Source of the DNA: Pirellulales bacterium
GTDB taxonomy: Bacteria; Planctomycetota; Planctomycetia; Pirellulales; Thermoguttaceae
Direction of reading: 5' to 3'
Assembly (NCBI GenBank): GCA_020846145.1
Contig: JADLEL010000036.1
Coordinates: forward strand, 1 to 36,258
Length of the DNA: 36,258 nucleotides
The stretch's first letter is position 1. Each line of letters starts with the position of its first letter. Below are positions 15,295-23,586 of the stretch, one piece after another. The notes beneath the pieces are model-generated. The model had not been told where the DNA came from. It searched no databases and worked only from the letters and a program-made list of their open reading frames with translations. A program made the translations under genes and the position numbers.

Positions 15295-16712
15295 CCCTCC
15301 TAAGCGAAAAATATCGATTGAGCCGAAGCGGCGTGGATTTCATCGATGAAGCGCAACTTCATGGTTTGCTGGAGTCGCCGGCCGACGCGGGAAAAGTGCG
15401 CGAGATCATCGCCAAGAGCATGGCCAAGCGGCCATTGGCGGTCGAGGAAACCGCGGCGCTTTTGGCGGCGACCGCGCCGGAGCAGATCGAAGAGATTTTC
15501 GCGGCCGCCCGGCAGCTCAAGCGCGATGTCTATGGCAACCGCATCGTGCTGTTCGCGCCTTTGTACATCGGCAACGAATGCACGAACGATTGCCACTATT
15601 GCGCCTTCCGCCGCTCGAACCGCGAACAGATTCGCCGCACGCTCGACGAGGAGGATATCCGCCGGCAGGTGCTCGCCCTGGAAGGCAAAGGGCACAAGCG
15701 GCTGATCCTCGTGTTCGGCGAGCATCCCGATTACGACGCCCGCTTCATGGCCGAATGCGTGCGGCACGTCTATTCCATTCATTCCGGCCGCGGCGAAATC
15801 CGCCGCGTCAACCTGAACGCCGCGCCGCTGGACCACGAAGGCTACGCGACCGTCAAGGCGGCGAATATCGGCACTTATCAGATTTTCCAGGAAACCTACC
15901 ATCACGAAACCTACCGCAAGGTCCATCCGCCCAACACGCGCAAAGGCGATTATCTCTGGCGGCTCGACGGCGTCGCCCGCGCAATGGAAGCGGAATGCGA
16001 CGACGTGGGCATCGGCGCGCTGTTCGGCCTCTACGATTGGCGGTTCGAGGTGCTTTCGCTCGTAACCCACGCGCTCCATTTGCAAAAGCATTACGGCGTC
16101 GGCCCGCACACCATCAGCTTCCCGCGGTTGCGGCCGGCCCAAGGGGTGCATCTCGACGAAACCTACCTGGTATCGGACGACGATTTCAAGCGATTGGTGG
16201 CGATTTTGCGGCTTTCGGCGCCTTATACGGGCCTGATCTGCACGGCCCGCGAACCGCCGCAACTGCGCCGCGAGGTGATGGCCTTCGGCGTTTCGCAGAT
16301 CGACGCCGGTTCGCGCGTCGAGTTGGGCGGCTACACCGAAGCCGGCGATGCGCAAGTCGTCGAGCGCGAGCAGTTCGAGTTGGGCGATATCCGCTCGCTC
16401 GACGAAACCATGCGCGAACTCTTGGTCGATGGCTACATCCCCAGCTTCTGCACGTCGTGCTACCGGTTGGGCCGCACCGGCGAGCAGTTCATGGAATTCG
16501 CCATCCCCGGTTTTATCCAGAACCTGTGCACGCCCAACGCCCTGACGACGCTCATGGAATACCTGATCGACTACGCCTCGCCCGAAACGCGGGCGGCCGG
16601 CGAGCGGGCGATCGAAATCGAAATCGGGAAATTGCCGGACGGCGCGAGAAAACAGCAACTCCTCGACCGCCTGAACCGAATTCGCAATGGGGAACGGGAT
16701 TTGTATGTGTAA
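15291..16712 (+). CDS. hydG: [FeFe]-hydrogenase maturase HydG (tyrosine lyase, radical SAM)
   Basis: Cleaves tyrosine to supply the CO and cyanide ligands as an Fe(CO)2CN-cysteine synthon. The radical SAM motif CTNDCHYC is near residue 95, and the extra C-terminal cluster motif of HydG is present as CTSC followed about 22 residues later by another Cys (NLCTP). 473 aa is the usual length. ThiH-like barrel sections (NLNAAPLDHEGY, GTYQIFQETYHHETY, DDVGIGALFGLYDWRFE) are clear. Begins on the ATGA overlap with hydE. Its stop is followed by the AT-rich ATPase-HNH module rather than directly by aspA, so transcription of aspA and hydF must pass through that module or restart. Confidence 0.95.
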   Translation: MTLLSEKYRLSRSGVDFIDEAQLHGLLESPADAGKVREIIAKSMAKRPLAVEETAALLAATAPEQIEEIFAAARQLKRDVYGNRIVLFAPLYIGNECTNDCHYCAFRRSNREQIRRTLDEEDIRRQVLALEGKGHKRLILVFGEHPDYDARFMAECVRHVYSIHSGRGEIRRVNLNAAPLDHEGYATVKAANIGTYQIFQETYHHETYRKVHPPNTRKGDYLWRLDGVARAMEAECDDVGIGALFGLYDWRFEVLSLVTHALHLQKHYGVGPHTISFPRLRPAQGVHLDETYLVSDDDFKRLVAILRLSAPYTGLICTAREPPQLRREVMAFGVSQIDAGSRVELGGYTEAGDAQVVEREQFELGDIRSLDETMRELLVDGYIPSFCTSCYRLGRTGEQFMEFAIPGFIQNLCTPNALTTLMEYLIDYASPETRAAGERAIEIEIGKLPDGARKQQLLDRLNRIRNGERDLYV

Positions 16713-16760
16713 ACGCCCTATTTTGCGCATCTTGCCATAGAACACTTAACTGCTCATGGA

Positions 16761-16789
16761 TGGACAATCCACGGATATCTTTGTAAACT
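16761..16789 (+). promoter_or_regulatory. Candidate promoter of the ATPase-HNH module
   Basis: TGGACA (16761-16766), 17 bases, TAAACT (16784-16789), that is 5/6 and 4/6 to consensus, in the AT-rich gap after hydG. A nearby TAAAAT at 16789 would give too wide a spacer. It would allow the inserted genes to be read independently of the hyd genes. Confidence 0.4.
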
Positions 16790-16850
16790 AAAATACCTGC
16801 TTTTTGTGAGATCAGGATCGTTTTTCCATTTTTTTGGAAAGGGCTTATCT

Positions 16851-18143
16851 GTGTATATTAGGCGCGTTGATCTTAAGAACATACGAAGTTTTGATCGCCT
16901 AAGTTTCAATTTTGAAAGGCCTAATGGTGATCTATCGGGATGGACCGTGATCACCGGCGACAATTCTTCGGGAAAAACAACATTCCTAAAAGCTATTGCC
17001 TTGGCACTAGTTGGGCCAGACACATCGCGATCTCTTCAGCCGTCATGGAAAGGATGGATTCGTGAAAAAAACGATAAAGCTAGTATCGCAGTCGAAATTG
17101 TCGCTGGGGATCAAGACCGATTTTTAAGAGGGAGACGGTATCAAAAACCATTTTGGTCCGAACTTCGTTTCAAAAGTTCCGCTGGAGCTGAAGTAACATT
17201 GGAAGCTGGGCGAGAGTTAAAAAGAGGAAAAGGATTAGGACCAAAACATGGTCCCTGGGGAAATCCTGAAGGATGGTTTTCTGCCGGATATGGTCCATTC
17301 AGGCGGCTCTACGGGGCCTCTTCCACGGCACAGAGAGTTATGTCGAGTCCGGGGCGTGTTGCGCGTTTTGTTACGATGTTTTTGGAAGACGCCACTTTAG
17401 GCGAATGCGAGCTTTGGCTCAAGGAGTTGCATTTTAAGAAGTTAGAGCATCACGAAAGGGAAAGCAGCATACTTCAACAAGTATTTGACTTATTGGACAA
17501 TGATTTTTTACGAAATGGTTTACGGGTTGAAAGAGTTGATTCCGAAGGGCTTTGGCTTCGCGATTCAAACAATATCATTCTCCCGCTAAGTGAAATGAGC
17601 GAAGGATATCGAGCCGCGCTCGCGTTGCTAGTTGATATTTTGCGTCACATGACGGATGTCTATGGCTACCATGAACTAGTAAAAAAACAAGATGGGAAGA
17701 TATATGTACCGCATCCGGGGGTCGTTTTAATAGATGAGATGGATTCTCACCTCCATCCGGAATGGCAACGCTCCATTGGATTTTGGTTGAAGGAACGATT
17801 CCCTCAAATTCAGTTTATCGTAACTACCCATAGTCCCATGATTTGTCAAGCGGCGGATGAAAATGGACTTTTTCATTTGCCATCGCCGGGAAGCAATGTT
17901 CCGCCATTTCAACTTCCGTCTGAAGACTACAAGAAAATCATTAATTCAAAACCGGACGCAATTCTCGTTAGCCCTGCGTTTGGGATGGCATACACTCGAT
18001 CGCCACGCGCCGTATCTTCGATGAGAAAGATGGCACAGTTGCGTGCGAAAGGCCATGCCGGACACTTGTCGCACGAAGAGAAAGCAGAACTGGAAAGTCT
18101 TCAATATCAATTTTCGTTTCCTGACGTGGAGGATGAGGGCTAA
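16851..18143 (+). CDS. AAA/SMC-type ATPase of a Septu-like (PtuA-like) defence module
   Basis: A 430 aa ABC/SMC-class ATPase with no membrane segment. Walker A is GDNSSGKTT near residue 40, an ABC-signature-like LSEMSEGYR near 250, Walker B with catalytic acid VVLIDEMDSHLHPEWQ, and an H-loop TTHSPM. No long coiled coil separates the halves, as in PtuA, retron-associated and OLD-like ATPases; no TOPRIM domain is visible. I start it at GTG 16851 because GGAAAGG lies eight bases upstream and the family-typical VYIRRVDLKNIRSF begins there; a GTG at 16806 would add 15 residues. The HNH gene follows after five bases. The DNA is much more AT-rich than its neighbours and codon use shifts with it, which indicates transfer. 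The ATPase-HNH pairing fits Septu; the defence role is inference. Confidence 0.78.
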   Translation: MYIRRVDLKNIRSFDRLSFNFERPNGDLSGWTVITGDNSSGKTTFLKAIALALVGPDTSRSLQPSWKGWIREKNDKASIAVEIVAGDQDRFLRGRRYQKPFWSELRFKSSAGAEVTLEAGRELKRGKGLGPKHGPWGNPEGWFSAGYGPFRRLYGASSTAQRVMSSPGRVARFVTMFLEDATLGECELWLKELHFKKLEHHERESSILQQVFDLLDNDFLRNGLRVERVDSEGLWLRDSNNIILPLSEMSEGYRAALALLVDILRHMTDVYGYHELVKKQDGKIYVPHPGVVLIDEMDSHLHPEWQRSIGFWLKERFPQIQFIVTTHSPMICQAADENGLFHLPSPGSNVPPFQLPSEDYKKIINSKPDAILVSPAFGMAYTRSPRAVSSMRKMAQLRAKGHAGHLSHEEKAELESLQYQFSFPDVEDEG

Positions 18144-18148
18144 TTTGT

Positions 18149-18895
18149 ATGCGTAAAATCATCCGTATTGAGTTAACGATAAAAACATCTCGGTATCTTG
18201 GCAGAAAACAAAATGAAGTGAATCTTGGAAGAGATCCACGGACAACGTGGAATACCTCTTATAGAACATTGGCAATAAATAAAGTGACTGCCGCTTTACG
18301 TCAAATGGCCGGCAAGAGGGAACGGTGCATGTATTGTGAAGATTCGCATGGAACGCAAGTCGATCATTTCTGGCCGATGGTTCCCTACGGCAATAAAACC
18401 TTTCTTTGGGAAAATCTGATTTGGGTGTGTAGCGGCTGCAACCAAAAGAAAGGCAACCGATTCGACCTTGATGAGCAAGGAAACCCTTTGCTTATCGATC
18501 CGACGAGTGAAGAACCATGGGACGTTCTTTTTTATGATCCGGAAACTGGATTTATCACAGCTAGATATGATTTAGAAACTGGTTTAGAAAATCCGAAAGG
18601 TGCTCATACTACTAAAGCGGACGTCCTTCCATTAAATATCGACGTCGTAACTGATGGGCGGAAAAGAACACAACGAAATTTGCGTAAAGCCGTCCACAGA
18701 TTTCTCGATCGTATTGTTCAACACAATAATCTGGAAAAAGCTCAATCCGAGTTAATTGAGGAAATTCAAGATCACGACGATTATGGGTTGGTACAGTGGT
18801 ATTTTCTTAAAGATGGCCGGGACAATCCCCCCTTTAGAGAATTGCGTGCTAATTATCCGGAAGTCTGGGAACGTGTTTTAGAATCTATTCGTTAA
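18149..18895 (+). CDS. HNH endonuclease of a Septu-like (PtuB-like) defence module
   Basis: A 248 aa nuclease with a zinc-bound HNH fold: CMYCEDSHGTQVDHFWP (first Cys pair and the DH catalytic histidine), then WENLIWVCSGCNQKKGNRF (second Cys pair and the Asn). This pattern, CxYCE...(E/D)HFxP...W-NL...C--CN--K, matches the HNH family found with retron and PtuA ATPases. The N-terminal part is basic and could bind nucleic acid. Gap to the ATPase stop is five bases, so expression is coupled. Same low GC as the ATPase. It ends 21 bases before aspA. In Septu systems such a nuclease attacks DNA when phage infection is sensed; here that role is inferred, not shown. Confidence 0.78.
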   Translation: MRKIIRIELTIKTSRYLGRKQNEVNLGRDPRTTWNTSYRTLAINKVTAALRQMAGKRERCMYCEDSHGTQVDHFWPMVPYGNKTFLWENLIWVCSGCNQKKGNRFDLDEQGNPLLIDPTSEEPWDVLFYDPETGFITARYDLETGLENPKGAHTTKADVLPLNIDVVTDGRKRTQRNLRKAVHRFLDRIVQHNNLEKAQSELIEEIQDHDDYGLVQWYFLKDGRDNPPFRELRANYPEVWERVLESIR

Positions 18896-18916
18896 TAGAT
18901 ATTGCAGCCTGAAAAC

Positions 18917-20335
18917 ATGTCTTCTTTCCGCCGGGAAATTGATCTGTTGGGGGAGCGGGAAGTGCCCGGCGATGCATTATGGGGCATCCACACGCTGCGG
19001 GCGGTGGAGAATTTTCCGCTCGCCAAACGGCCCGTGCATCCGGGATTGATCCATGCGTTTGGGATGGTCAAGCTGGCCGCCGCGCAGACCAACCAGGAAC
19101 TCGGCTCTTGGGATGACGCGAAATTTGCCGCGTTAGAAACGGCTTGCACGGAAATGAGCGAAGGCCGCCTCGACGAACATATTCTCGTCGATGCCTTGCA
19201 AGGCGGGGCGGGCACTTCGACCAACATGAACGTCAACGAAGCGCTCGCCAATCGGGCCTTGCAACTCCTCGGCAAACCGCTGGGCGATTACCAGACGATC
19301 AATCCGCACGACGACGTCAATCTCCATCAATCGACCAACGACACTTATCCCACCGCGCTCAAGGTCGCCGCGATTTTCGCGCTCCGCGAGTTGGAACGCA
19401 AAGTGGTTGCACTTTTGGAAGCTTTTCAGCGAAAGGAAAAGGAGTTCGCCGACGTGGTGAAAGTCGGCCGCACGGAATTGCAGGACGCCGTGCTGACCAC
19501 GCTCGGATCGGAGATGGCGGCCTACGCCGAGAGCCTCGCCCGCGACCGCTGGCGGATTTACAAGTGCGAAGAACGGCTGCGCGTGGTGAACCTCGGCGGC
19601 ACGGCCATCGGCACCGGCATGGGTGCGCCGCGACAGTATATTTTCCGCGCGGTCGAGCAGCTTCGGCAGATCACCGGCCTGGGACTCGCCCGGGCGGAAA
19701 ACCTGGTCGAAGCCACGCAAAACGCCGATTGCTTCATCGAGGTCTCCGGCATCCTCCGCACGCTGGCCGGAAATTTGCTCAAGATCGCAAACGACCTGCG
19801 GCTTCTCTCCTCTGGCCCCTGCGCGGGCTTGGGCGAAATTCGTATGCCGCCGCGTCAGGCCGGTTCGTCAATCATGCCCGGCAAGGTCAATCCGGTCATT
19901 CCCGAAGCGGTTTGCCAGGCGGCTTACGCGGTTTTCGGCTACGATCTGATGATCGTGCAAGCGGCCAGCGGCGGAAATTTGGAGTTGAACCATCTCTATC
20001 CGCTCATTGCCGACGCGCTGCTGAATTCGCTCGATCTGCTGACGAACGCCTGCGATATATTCGCCCGGCATTGCGTGGATGGCATCGAGGCCGACCGCGA
20101 GCGTTGCCGCCAAACGGTCCGCGGCAGCACGGCGATTTTGACCGCGCTGGTTGAGAAAATCGGCTACGACGCCGCCGAGCGATTGGCCAACGAGTTGGAG
20201 AAACGCGGCAGTAAAGATTGCGATGTCAAAAGGTTGGTCGTTGAGCAAGATTTGATGACCGCCGAGGAATTCGATCGCATCGCATCCGCGGAAAACGTGA
20301 TTAAACTCGGTTCGACGGAGAGGGACGTGAATTGA
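18917..20335 (+). CDS. aspA: Aspartate ammonia-lyase-like protein of the hyd cluster
   Basis: Fumarase/aspartase superfamily member (472 aa) with the signature GSSIMPGKVNP near residue 320, the substrate loop QGGAGTSTNMNVNE and the VNLHQSTNDTYPTA block. Aspartate ammonia-lyase converts aspartate to fumarate and ammonia. A homologue is repeatedly found next to hydE, hydG and hydF in other bacteria, so it may serve H-cluster assembly, perhaps by supplying ammonia for the bridging amine of the dithiomethylamine ligand; that is inference. I use ATG 18917 rather than an upstream in-frame TTG. The DNA returns to host-like GC from its first codons, sharply bounding the inserted module. Substrate choice within the superfamily is not proven. 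Confidence 0.85.
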   Translation: MSSFRREIDLLGEREVPGDALWGIHTLRAVENFPLAKRPVHPGLIHAFGMVKLAAAQTNQELGSWDDAKFAALETACTEMSEGRLDEHILVDALQGGAGTSTNMNVNEALANRALQLLGKPLGDYQTINPHDDVNLHQSTNDTYPTALKVAAIFALRELERKVVALLEAFQRKEKEFADVVKVGRTELQDAVLTTLGSEMAAYAESLARDRWRIYKCEERLRVVNLGGTAIGTGMGAPRQYIFRAVEQLRQITGLGLARAENLVEATQNADCFIEVSGILRTLAGNLLKIANDLRLLSSGPCAGLGEIRMPPRQAGSSIMPGKVNPVIPEAVCQAAYAVFGYDLMIVQAASGGNLELNHLYPLIADALLNSLDLLTNACDIFARHCVDGIEADRERCRQTVRGSTAILTALVEKIGYDAAERLANELEKRGSKDCDVKRLVVEQDLMTAEEFDRIASAENVIKLGSTERDVN

Positions 20336-20431
20336 GGGGCGAGGAGTGTGGGAGAAGCGTTCTAATTTTCAAAATCCTCGCACCCATGATACGATACTGA
20401 TACTCCCCGTCTCGCGCGCCGAAGAATTAGG

Positions 20432-20489
20432 CCCTGTCCCCTGTCCCCTGTCCCCTGTCCCCTGTATCCTGTCCCCTGTCCCCTGTCTC
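20432..20489 (+). repeat. CCCTGTC heptanucleotide array before hydF
   Basis: About eight copies of CCCTGTC with one diverged unit (CCTGTATCCTGTC). It fills the aspA-hydF spacer and leaves hydF without a purine-rich Shine-Dalgarno. An open frame runs through it in phase with hydF, giving a PCPLSPVPC-like peptide that I do not count as hydF. Confidence 0.9.
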
Positions 20490-20504
20490 CGCTTCCCACG
20501 CCCC

Positions 20505-21743
20505 ATGCCCCACATGCAAACCACCCCCAAAGGTTTCCGCCTGCATATCGGCATCTTCGGCCGCCGCAACGCCGGGAAGTCGTCGCTGCTGAATGCGCTC
20601 ACGCGGCAGGAAGTGTCGATCGTGTCGGAGGTGGCGGGCACGACGACCGATCCGGTCGAGAAGCCGATGGAACTTTTGCCGCTCGGGCCGGTGTTGTTCA
20701 TCGACACCGCCGGCATCGACGACTCCGGCGCGCTCGGCGAGAAGCGCGTGCAGAAGACGCGGCAGGTCTTCGACCGCACCGATTTGGGGCTGCTGGTCGT
20801 CGAGGCGGCCCGGTTCGAGGATTTCGAGCAAGGAATTCTCGACGAACTGCGCGAAAGGAACATCCCGCTCATCGTGGTGTTCAATAAGTCGGACCTTGCT
20901 AAACCGCAAGCGGCTTTGTTGGAGGATTTGCAGAAAAGCAAAGCGATCTGCGTCGAAACGGTTGCCTCGGAAGGCCGTGGCATTCTCGACCTGCGCGAAG
21001 CGTTGATTCAAGCTGCACCGGAGGATTTCCTCCACACGCCGGCCATTGCGGCCGATCTCGTACCGCCCGGTGAAATGGCCGTGCTCGTGGTGCCCATCGA
21101 CAAGGAAGCGCCCAAGGGCCGGCTGATCGTGCCGCAAGTGCAGACGATCCGCGATCTCTTGGACGGCGATTCGTATTGCATGGTGGTGAAGGAGCGCGAG
21201 CTGCGCGACGCGCTTGAGCGGCTCAAACGCCCGCCCGCCTTGGTCGTAACCGATTCGCAGGCCTTTCTCAAGGTCGCGGCCGACACGCCGCCAAGCGTGA
21301 AGCTGACCTCGTTTTCGATTCTTTTCGCCCGGCAGAAGGGCGATTTGAGCCAATTCGTCGAAGGCTCGATGGCCATCGAACGCTTGAAGCCCGGCGACCG
21401 CGTGCTCGTGGCCGAGGCCTGCACGCATCATCCCATTGCCGACGATATCGGCCGCGTGAAAATTCCCCGCTGGCTCAGGCAATACGTGGGCGGCGATTTG
21501 CGAATCACGACGAACCAAGGGCACGATTTCCCTGAGGATTTGGCCGAGTACAAGCTCGTGGTGCATTGCGGCTCTTGCTTATGGAACCGCCGCGAGATGC
21601 TCACCCGCCTCGCCCGTTGCCGCCGGGCCGGCGTGCCGATTAGCAACTACGGCATGACCATCGCCTACACGCTGGGCATCTTCGACCGCGCCCTCGAACC
21701 CTTCCCCGATGCGTTGGAAACGTACCGGCGATTAAAGAAGTAG
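20505..21743 (+). CDS. hydF: [FeFe]-hydrogenase maturation GTPase HydF
   Basis: Scaffold GTPase on which the [2Fe] precursor is assembled before transfer to the apo-hydrogenase. The N-terminal GTPase has G1 FGRRNAGKSS (residues ~18-27), a threonine G2 (AGTTTDP), G3 DTAG and G4 NKSD. The C-terminal cluster-binding domain has the HydF pattern CxH (CTHH, about residue 306) and HCGSC (about residue 354-358). I start it at ATG 20505 (MPHMQTTPKGFRLHIGIFG); ATG 20514 is equally possible. The frame open further upstream is translated heptamer repeat. A hairpin follows the stop at once. No hydA or other hydrogenase subunit is in the window. Confidence 0.95.
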   Translation: MPHMQTTPKGFRLHIGIFGRRNAGKSSLLNALTRQEVSIVSEVAGTTTDPVEKPMELLPLGPVLFIDTAGIDDSGALGEKRVQKTRQVFDRTDLGLLVVEAARFEDFEQGILDELRERNIPLIVVFNKSDLAKPQAALLEDLQKSKAICVETVASEGRGILDLREALIQAAPEDFLHTPAIAADLVPPGEMAVLVVPIDKEAPKGRLIVPQVQTIRDLLDGDSYCMVVKERELRDALERLKRPPALVVTDSQAFLKVAADTPPSVKLTSFSILFARQKGDLSQFVEGSMAIERLKPGDRVLVAEACTHHPIADDIGRVKIPRWLRQYVGGDLRITTNQGHDFPEDLAEYKLVVHCGSCLWNRREMLTRLARCRRAGVPISNYGMTIAYTLGIFDRALEPFPDALETYRRLKK

Positions 21744-21760
21744 GGCGGGCTGTACCCGCC
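21744..21760 (+). terminator. Hairpin directly after hydF
   Basis: GGCGGG-CTGTA-CCCGCC starts at the base after the hydF stop codon. The stem is strong but the following sequence is only moderately T-rich, so terminator action is uncertain. It may be one more short repeat of this genome. Confidence 0.35.
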
Positions 21761-21793
21761 GTCGGATTGATTTCTGATCTAAATAACTGGTAT

Positions 21794-21991
21794 GCGTTCA
21801 CGCCCCGGTCGGGGGCTGGTCCATTTTTCGGCGTGAAAACGTATTTTGTGGACCAACGGTAGGCCGAAAACATGGACCTGTCCTCTTCCCGCGGCGCGAG
21901 GGGGACAGTCCCATTTTCGCGGCGATTAAGCACTTTTAGAACACCCATACTCTTTAGCGCCGCGAAAATCGGGACAGTCCCCTGTGAACGG
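21794..21991 (+). repeat. Double-hairpin dispersed repeat, copy C
   Basis: Complete copy with GCGTTCAC at the left and GTGAACGGT at the right. It differs from copies A and B by a few bases (GGGGGCTGG in place of GGGGACTGG; the loop of hairpin 2 diverges). It lies between the convergent hydF and polysaccharide-export genes, where it could act as a two-way transcript end. Confidence 0.92.
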
Positions 21992-22006
21992 TACAATAAC
22001 TGAATG

Positions 22007-23566
22007 CTACAGCGAGCTAAGTTTGGCGAAGTTCAGATTCGCCACCAAGGGAAAGACGCCGTAGATGCCGCGGGTGAAGACAAGCTCGATGAAGTCGTCG
22101 GCCTGCAGGATGGGGCTTTTCGGAACGATGATCACGTCGGAGTCGTCGAGCCATATTTCGCCCTTGGGGCAGGGCTGGCGGCCGAACAACGCCCCTTCCA
22201 GATCGATCATCGTGGCCAAGAGCCGCCAATCGTCCCCGCGGCGGAAGACCACGATCTGTCGCAAGTGCGCGCCTACGTTCCAACTGCCGGCCATGGCGAT
22301 GGCCTGCGTGGCGGTGGTCGGGCCGGTCAACTCGAAGCGGCCGGGATTTTTCACTTCGCCCAGCACATAGACGTAGCGCGGAGCGCGCTCGGCAAGCACC
22401 GGAATCACTTCGATCCCCTCGACCACCTGCCAATAGCGTTCGTTCAATTCCTGCTGCAGTTCGGTCAGCGTCAGACCCTGAACCCGCACCGAGCCGATGG
22501 CCGGCAGCGAGATGGTGCCTTCGGGCGTAACGCGGACGAATTGGCTCTGTCCGCCGATACCCGCCCGGCGATCGACCGTCGCCCGCAGGTCCTCCAGCTT
22601 TGTGTTTACTTTCAGCGGGGTTACGGTGATGGAAGGGACTTTGTAGTATTTTTTATAGGCCTCCTCGAGCGCGTCGCGGAGCTGCGTAACGGTCCGGCCC
22701 GTGGCGTGAACCTGGCCCAAGAGCCGCAAGGTGATGGTGCCGTCGGGCTGGATCAGCAGGTTGCGGTTCAGTTCGTTGTCGGTGAACGATTCGACGCTGA
22801 TCTCGTCGCCCACGTTCAGCCGGTAGGGATTCGGCTGTTCCTGCCGGGTAATGCGGTAGATCATGTCCAAGCGGTCGTCCACGCGCAAGCGGTATTCGGG
22901 AACGTGGGCGGTCCGCGCGTGCCCCACATACTCGCCTTGGGCATAGGCTTGCCACTGAATCGCCCGGGCGGCTTCCCAACCTCGACAGCGGCCGGGGCAC
23001 TGCGAGCAATCGACCGCGCAGATCGGGCAGGGCGCGGCGGGACCGAGGGCTTGGCAGAGGAGGACGGAGGAAGGGGGAAGGGGGAAGGGGGAAGGCGGAA
23101 ATGACGTAGCGCGAAGGACGGATGACGAATTTGGAGAGCATATCCGCTCGTCGGCCTTCAATCGTTGACCGAAGTTTATCGGGGCGATATCTCGTTCATT
23201 TTGCAATTTGCAATTTTCGATTACCAATTTGCAATCGCCCGATTTATCCGCCTTCCCCCTTCCGCCTTCCGCCTTCCCCCACCCCTCGCTCCCCACCCCT
23301 CGCCCTTCGTAAATATCGGACAAAAGGGGCTTCGTCGGGGTCATGGAGACCGCGCGCGCCGACTCACGAGGGAAGTCGGCTTGGCGCGGCGCCACCGGAT
23401 CGGCGACGCCCGCGAAGACCCCTTGCTTTGTCCGCACCCACACTCCCCGATCCCAGAGGCTCAAGAATAGAAACGTCGCCGCCGCGATCGTGCAAGCGGC
23501 CATTGCTTGGTTTCGCCACGCCGGTTTGCGTCCGCCAGTCGAATTCGGCACGTAGGGATTCATCAT
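22007..23566 (-). CDS. Wza-type polysaccharide export protein
   Basis: Outer-membrane/periplasmic polysaccharide export protein. Two export-type domains (YRLNVGDEISVESFTDNELN, TVTQLRDALEEAYKKYY; then a second around FVRVTPEGTISLPAIG) are followed by an SLBB domain (YVYVLGEVKNPGRFELTG) and a short C-terminal segment. An N-terminal membrane segment (CTIAAATFLFLSLW) follows MNPYVPNS. I place the start at ATG 23564-23566, or the next codon, 21 bases after the stop of the TPR gene; the open frame upstream overlaps that gene. Between the membrane segment and the first export domain, about residues 83-170 are largely translated heptamer repeats (GKAEGGRGKADK; CKLVIENCKLQNE; FPPSPFPLPPSS), then a Cys-rich stretch (CPICAVDCSQCPGRC). 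That insert is not part of the family. It probably exports an extracellular polysaccharide; the polymerase genes are not here. Confidence 0.85.
   Translation of the reverse strand: MMNPYVPNSTGGRKPAWRNQAMAACTIAAATFLFLSLWDRGVWVRTKQGVFAGVADPVAPRQADFPRESARAVSMTPTKPLLSDIYEGRGVGSEGWGKAEGGRGKADKSGDCKLVIENCKLQNERDIAPINFGQRLKADERICSPNSSSVLRATSFPPSPFPLPPSSVLLCQALGPAAPCPICAVDCSQCPGRCRGWEAARAIQWQAYAQGEYVGHARTAHVPEYRLRVDDRLDMIYRITRQEQPNPYRLNVGDEISVESFTDNELNRNLLIQPDGTITLRLLGQVHATGRTVTQLRDALEEAYKKYYKVPSITVTPLKVNTKLEDLRATVDRRAGIGGQSQFVRVTPEGTISLPAIGSVRVQGLTLTELQQELNERYWQVVEGIEVIPVLAERAPRYVYVLGEVKNPGRFELTGPTTATQAIAMAGSWNVGAHLRQIVVFRRGDDWRLLATMIDLEGALFGRQPCPKGEIWLDDSDVIIVPKSPILQADDFIELVFTRGIYGVFPLVANLNFAKLSSL
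23058..23310 (-). repeat. Heptanucleotide repeats inside the export gene
   Basis: Two blocks, 23058-23136 (GGGGGAA, AGGCGGA, AATGACG and related 7-mers) and 23197-23310 (TTGCAAT, GCCTTCC, CCCACCC, CTCGCCC and related 7-mers). Almost every base of both blocks falls into a seven-base register. All of it lies within the open frame of the export protein. Confidence 0.85.
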
Positions 23567-23586
23567 GGTAAAGGATTTGCTGGCTT

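Noticed and set aside
20346..20504. Extension of hydF upstream through the CCCTGTC array
   Set aside because: The added peptide is translated heptamer repeat and HydF similarity begins only after ATG 20505.
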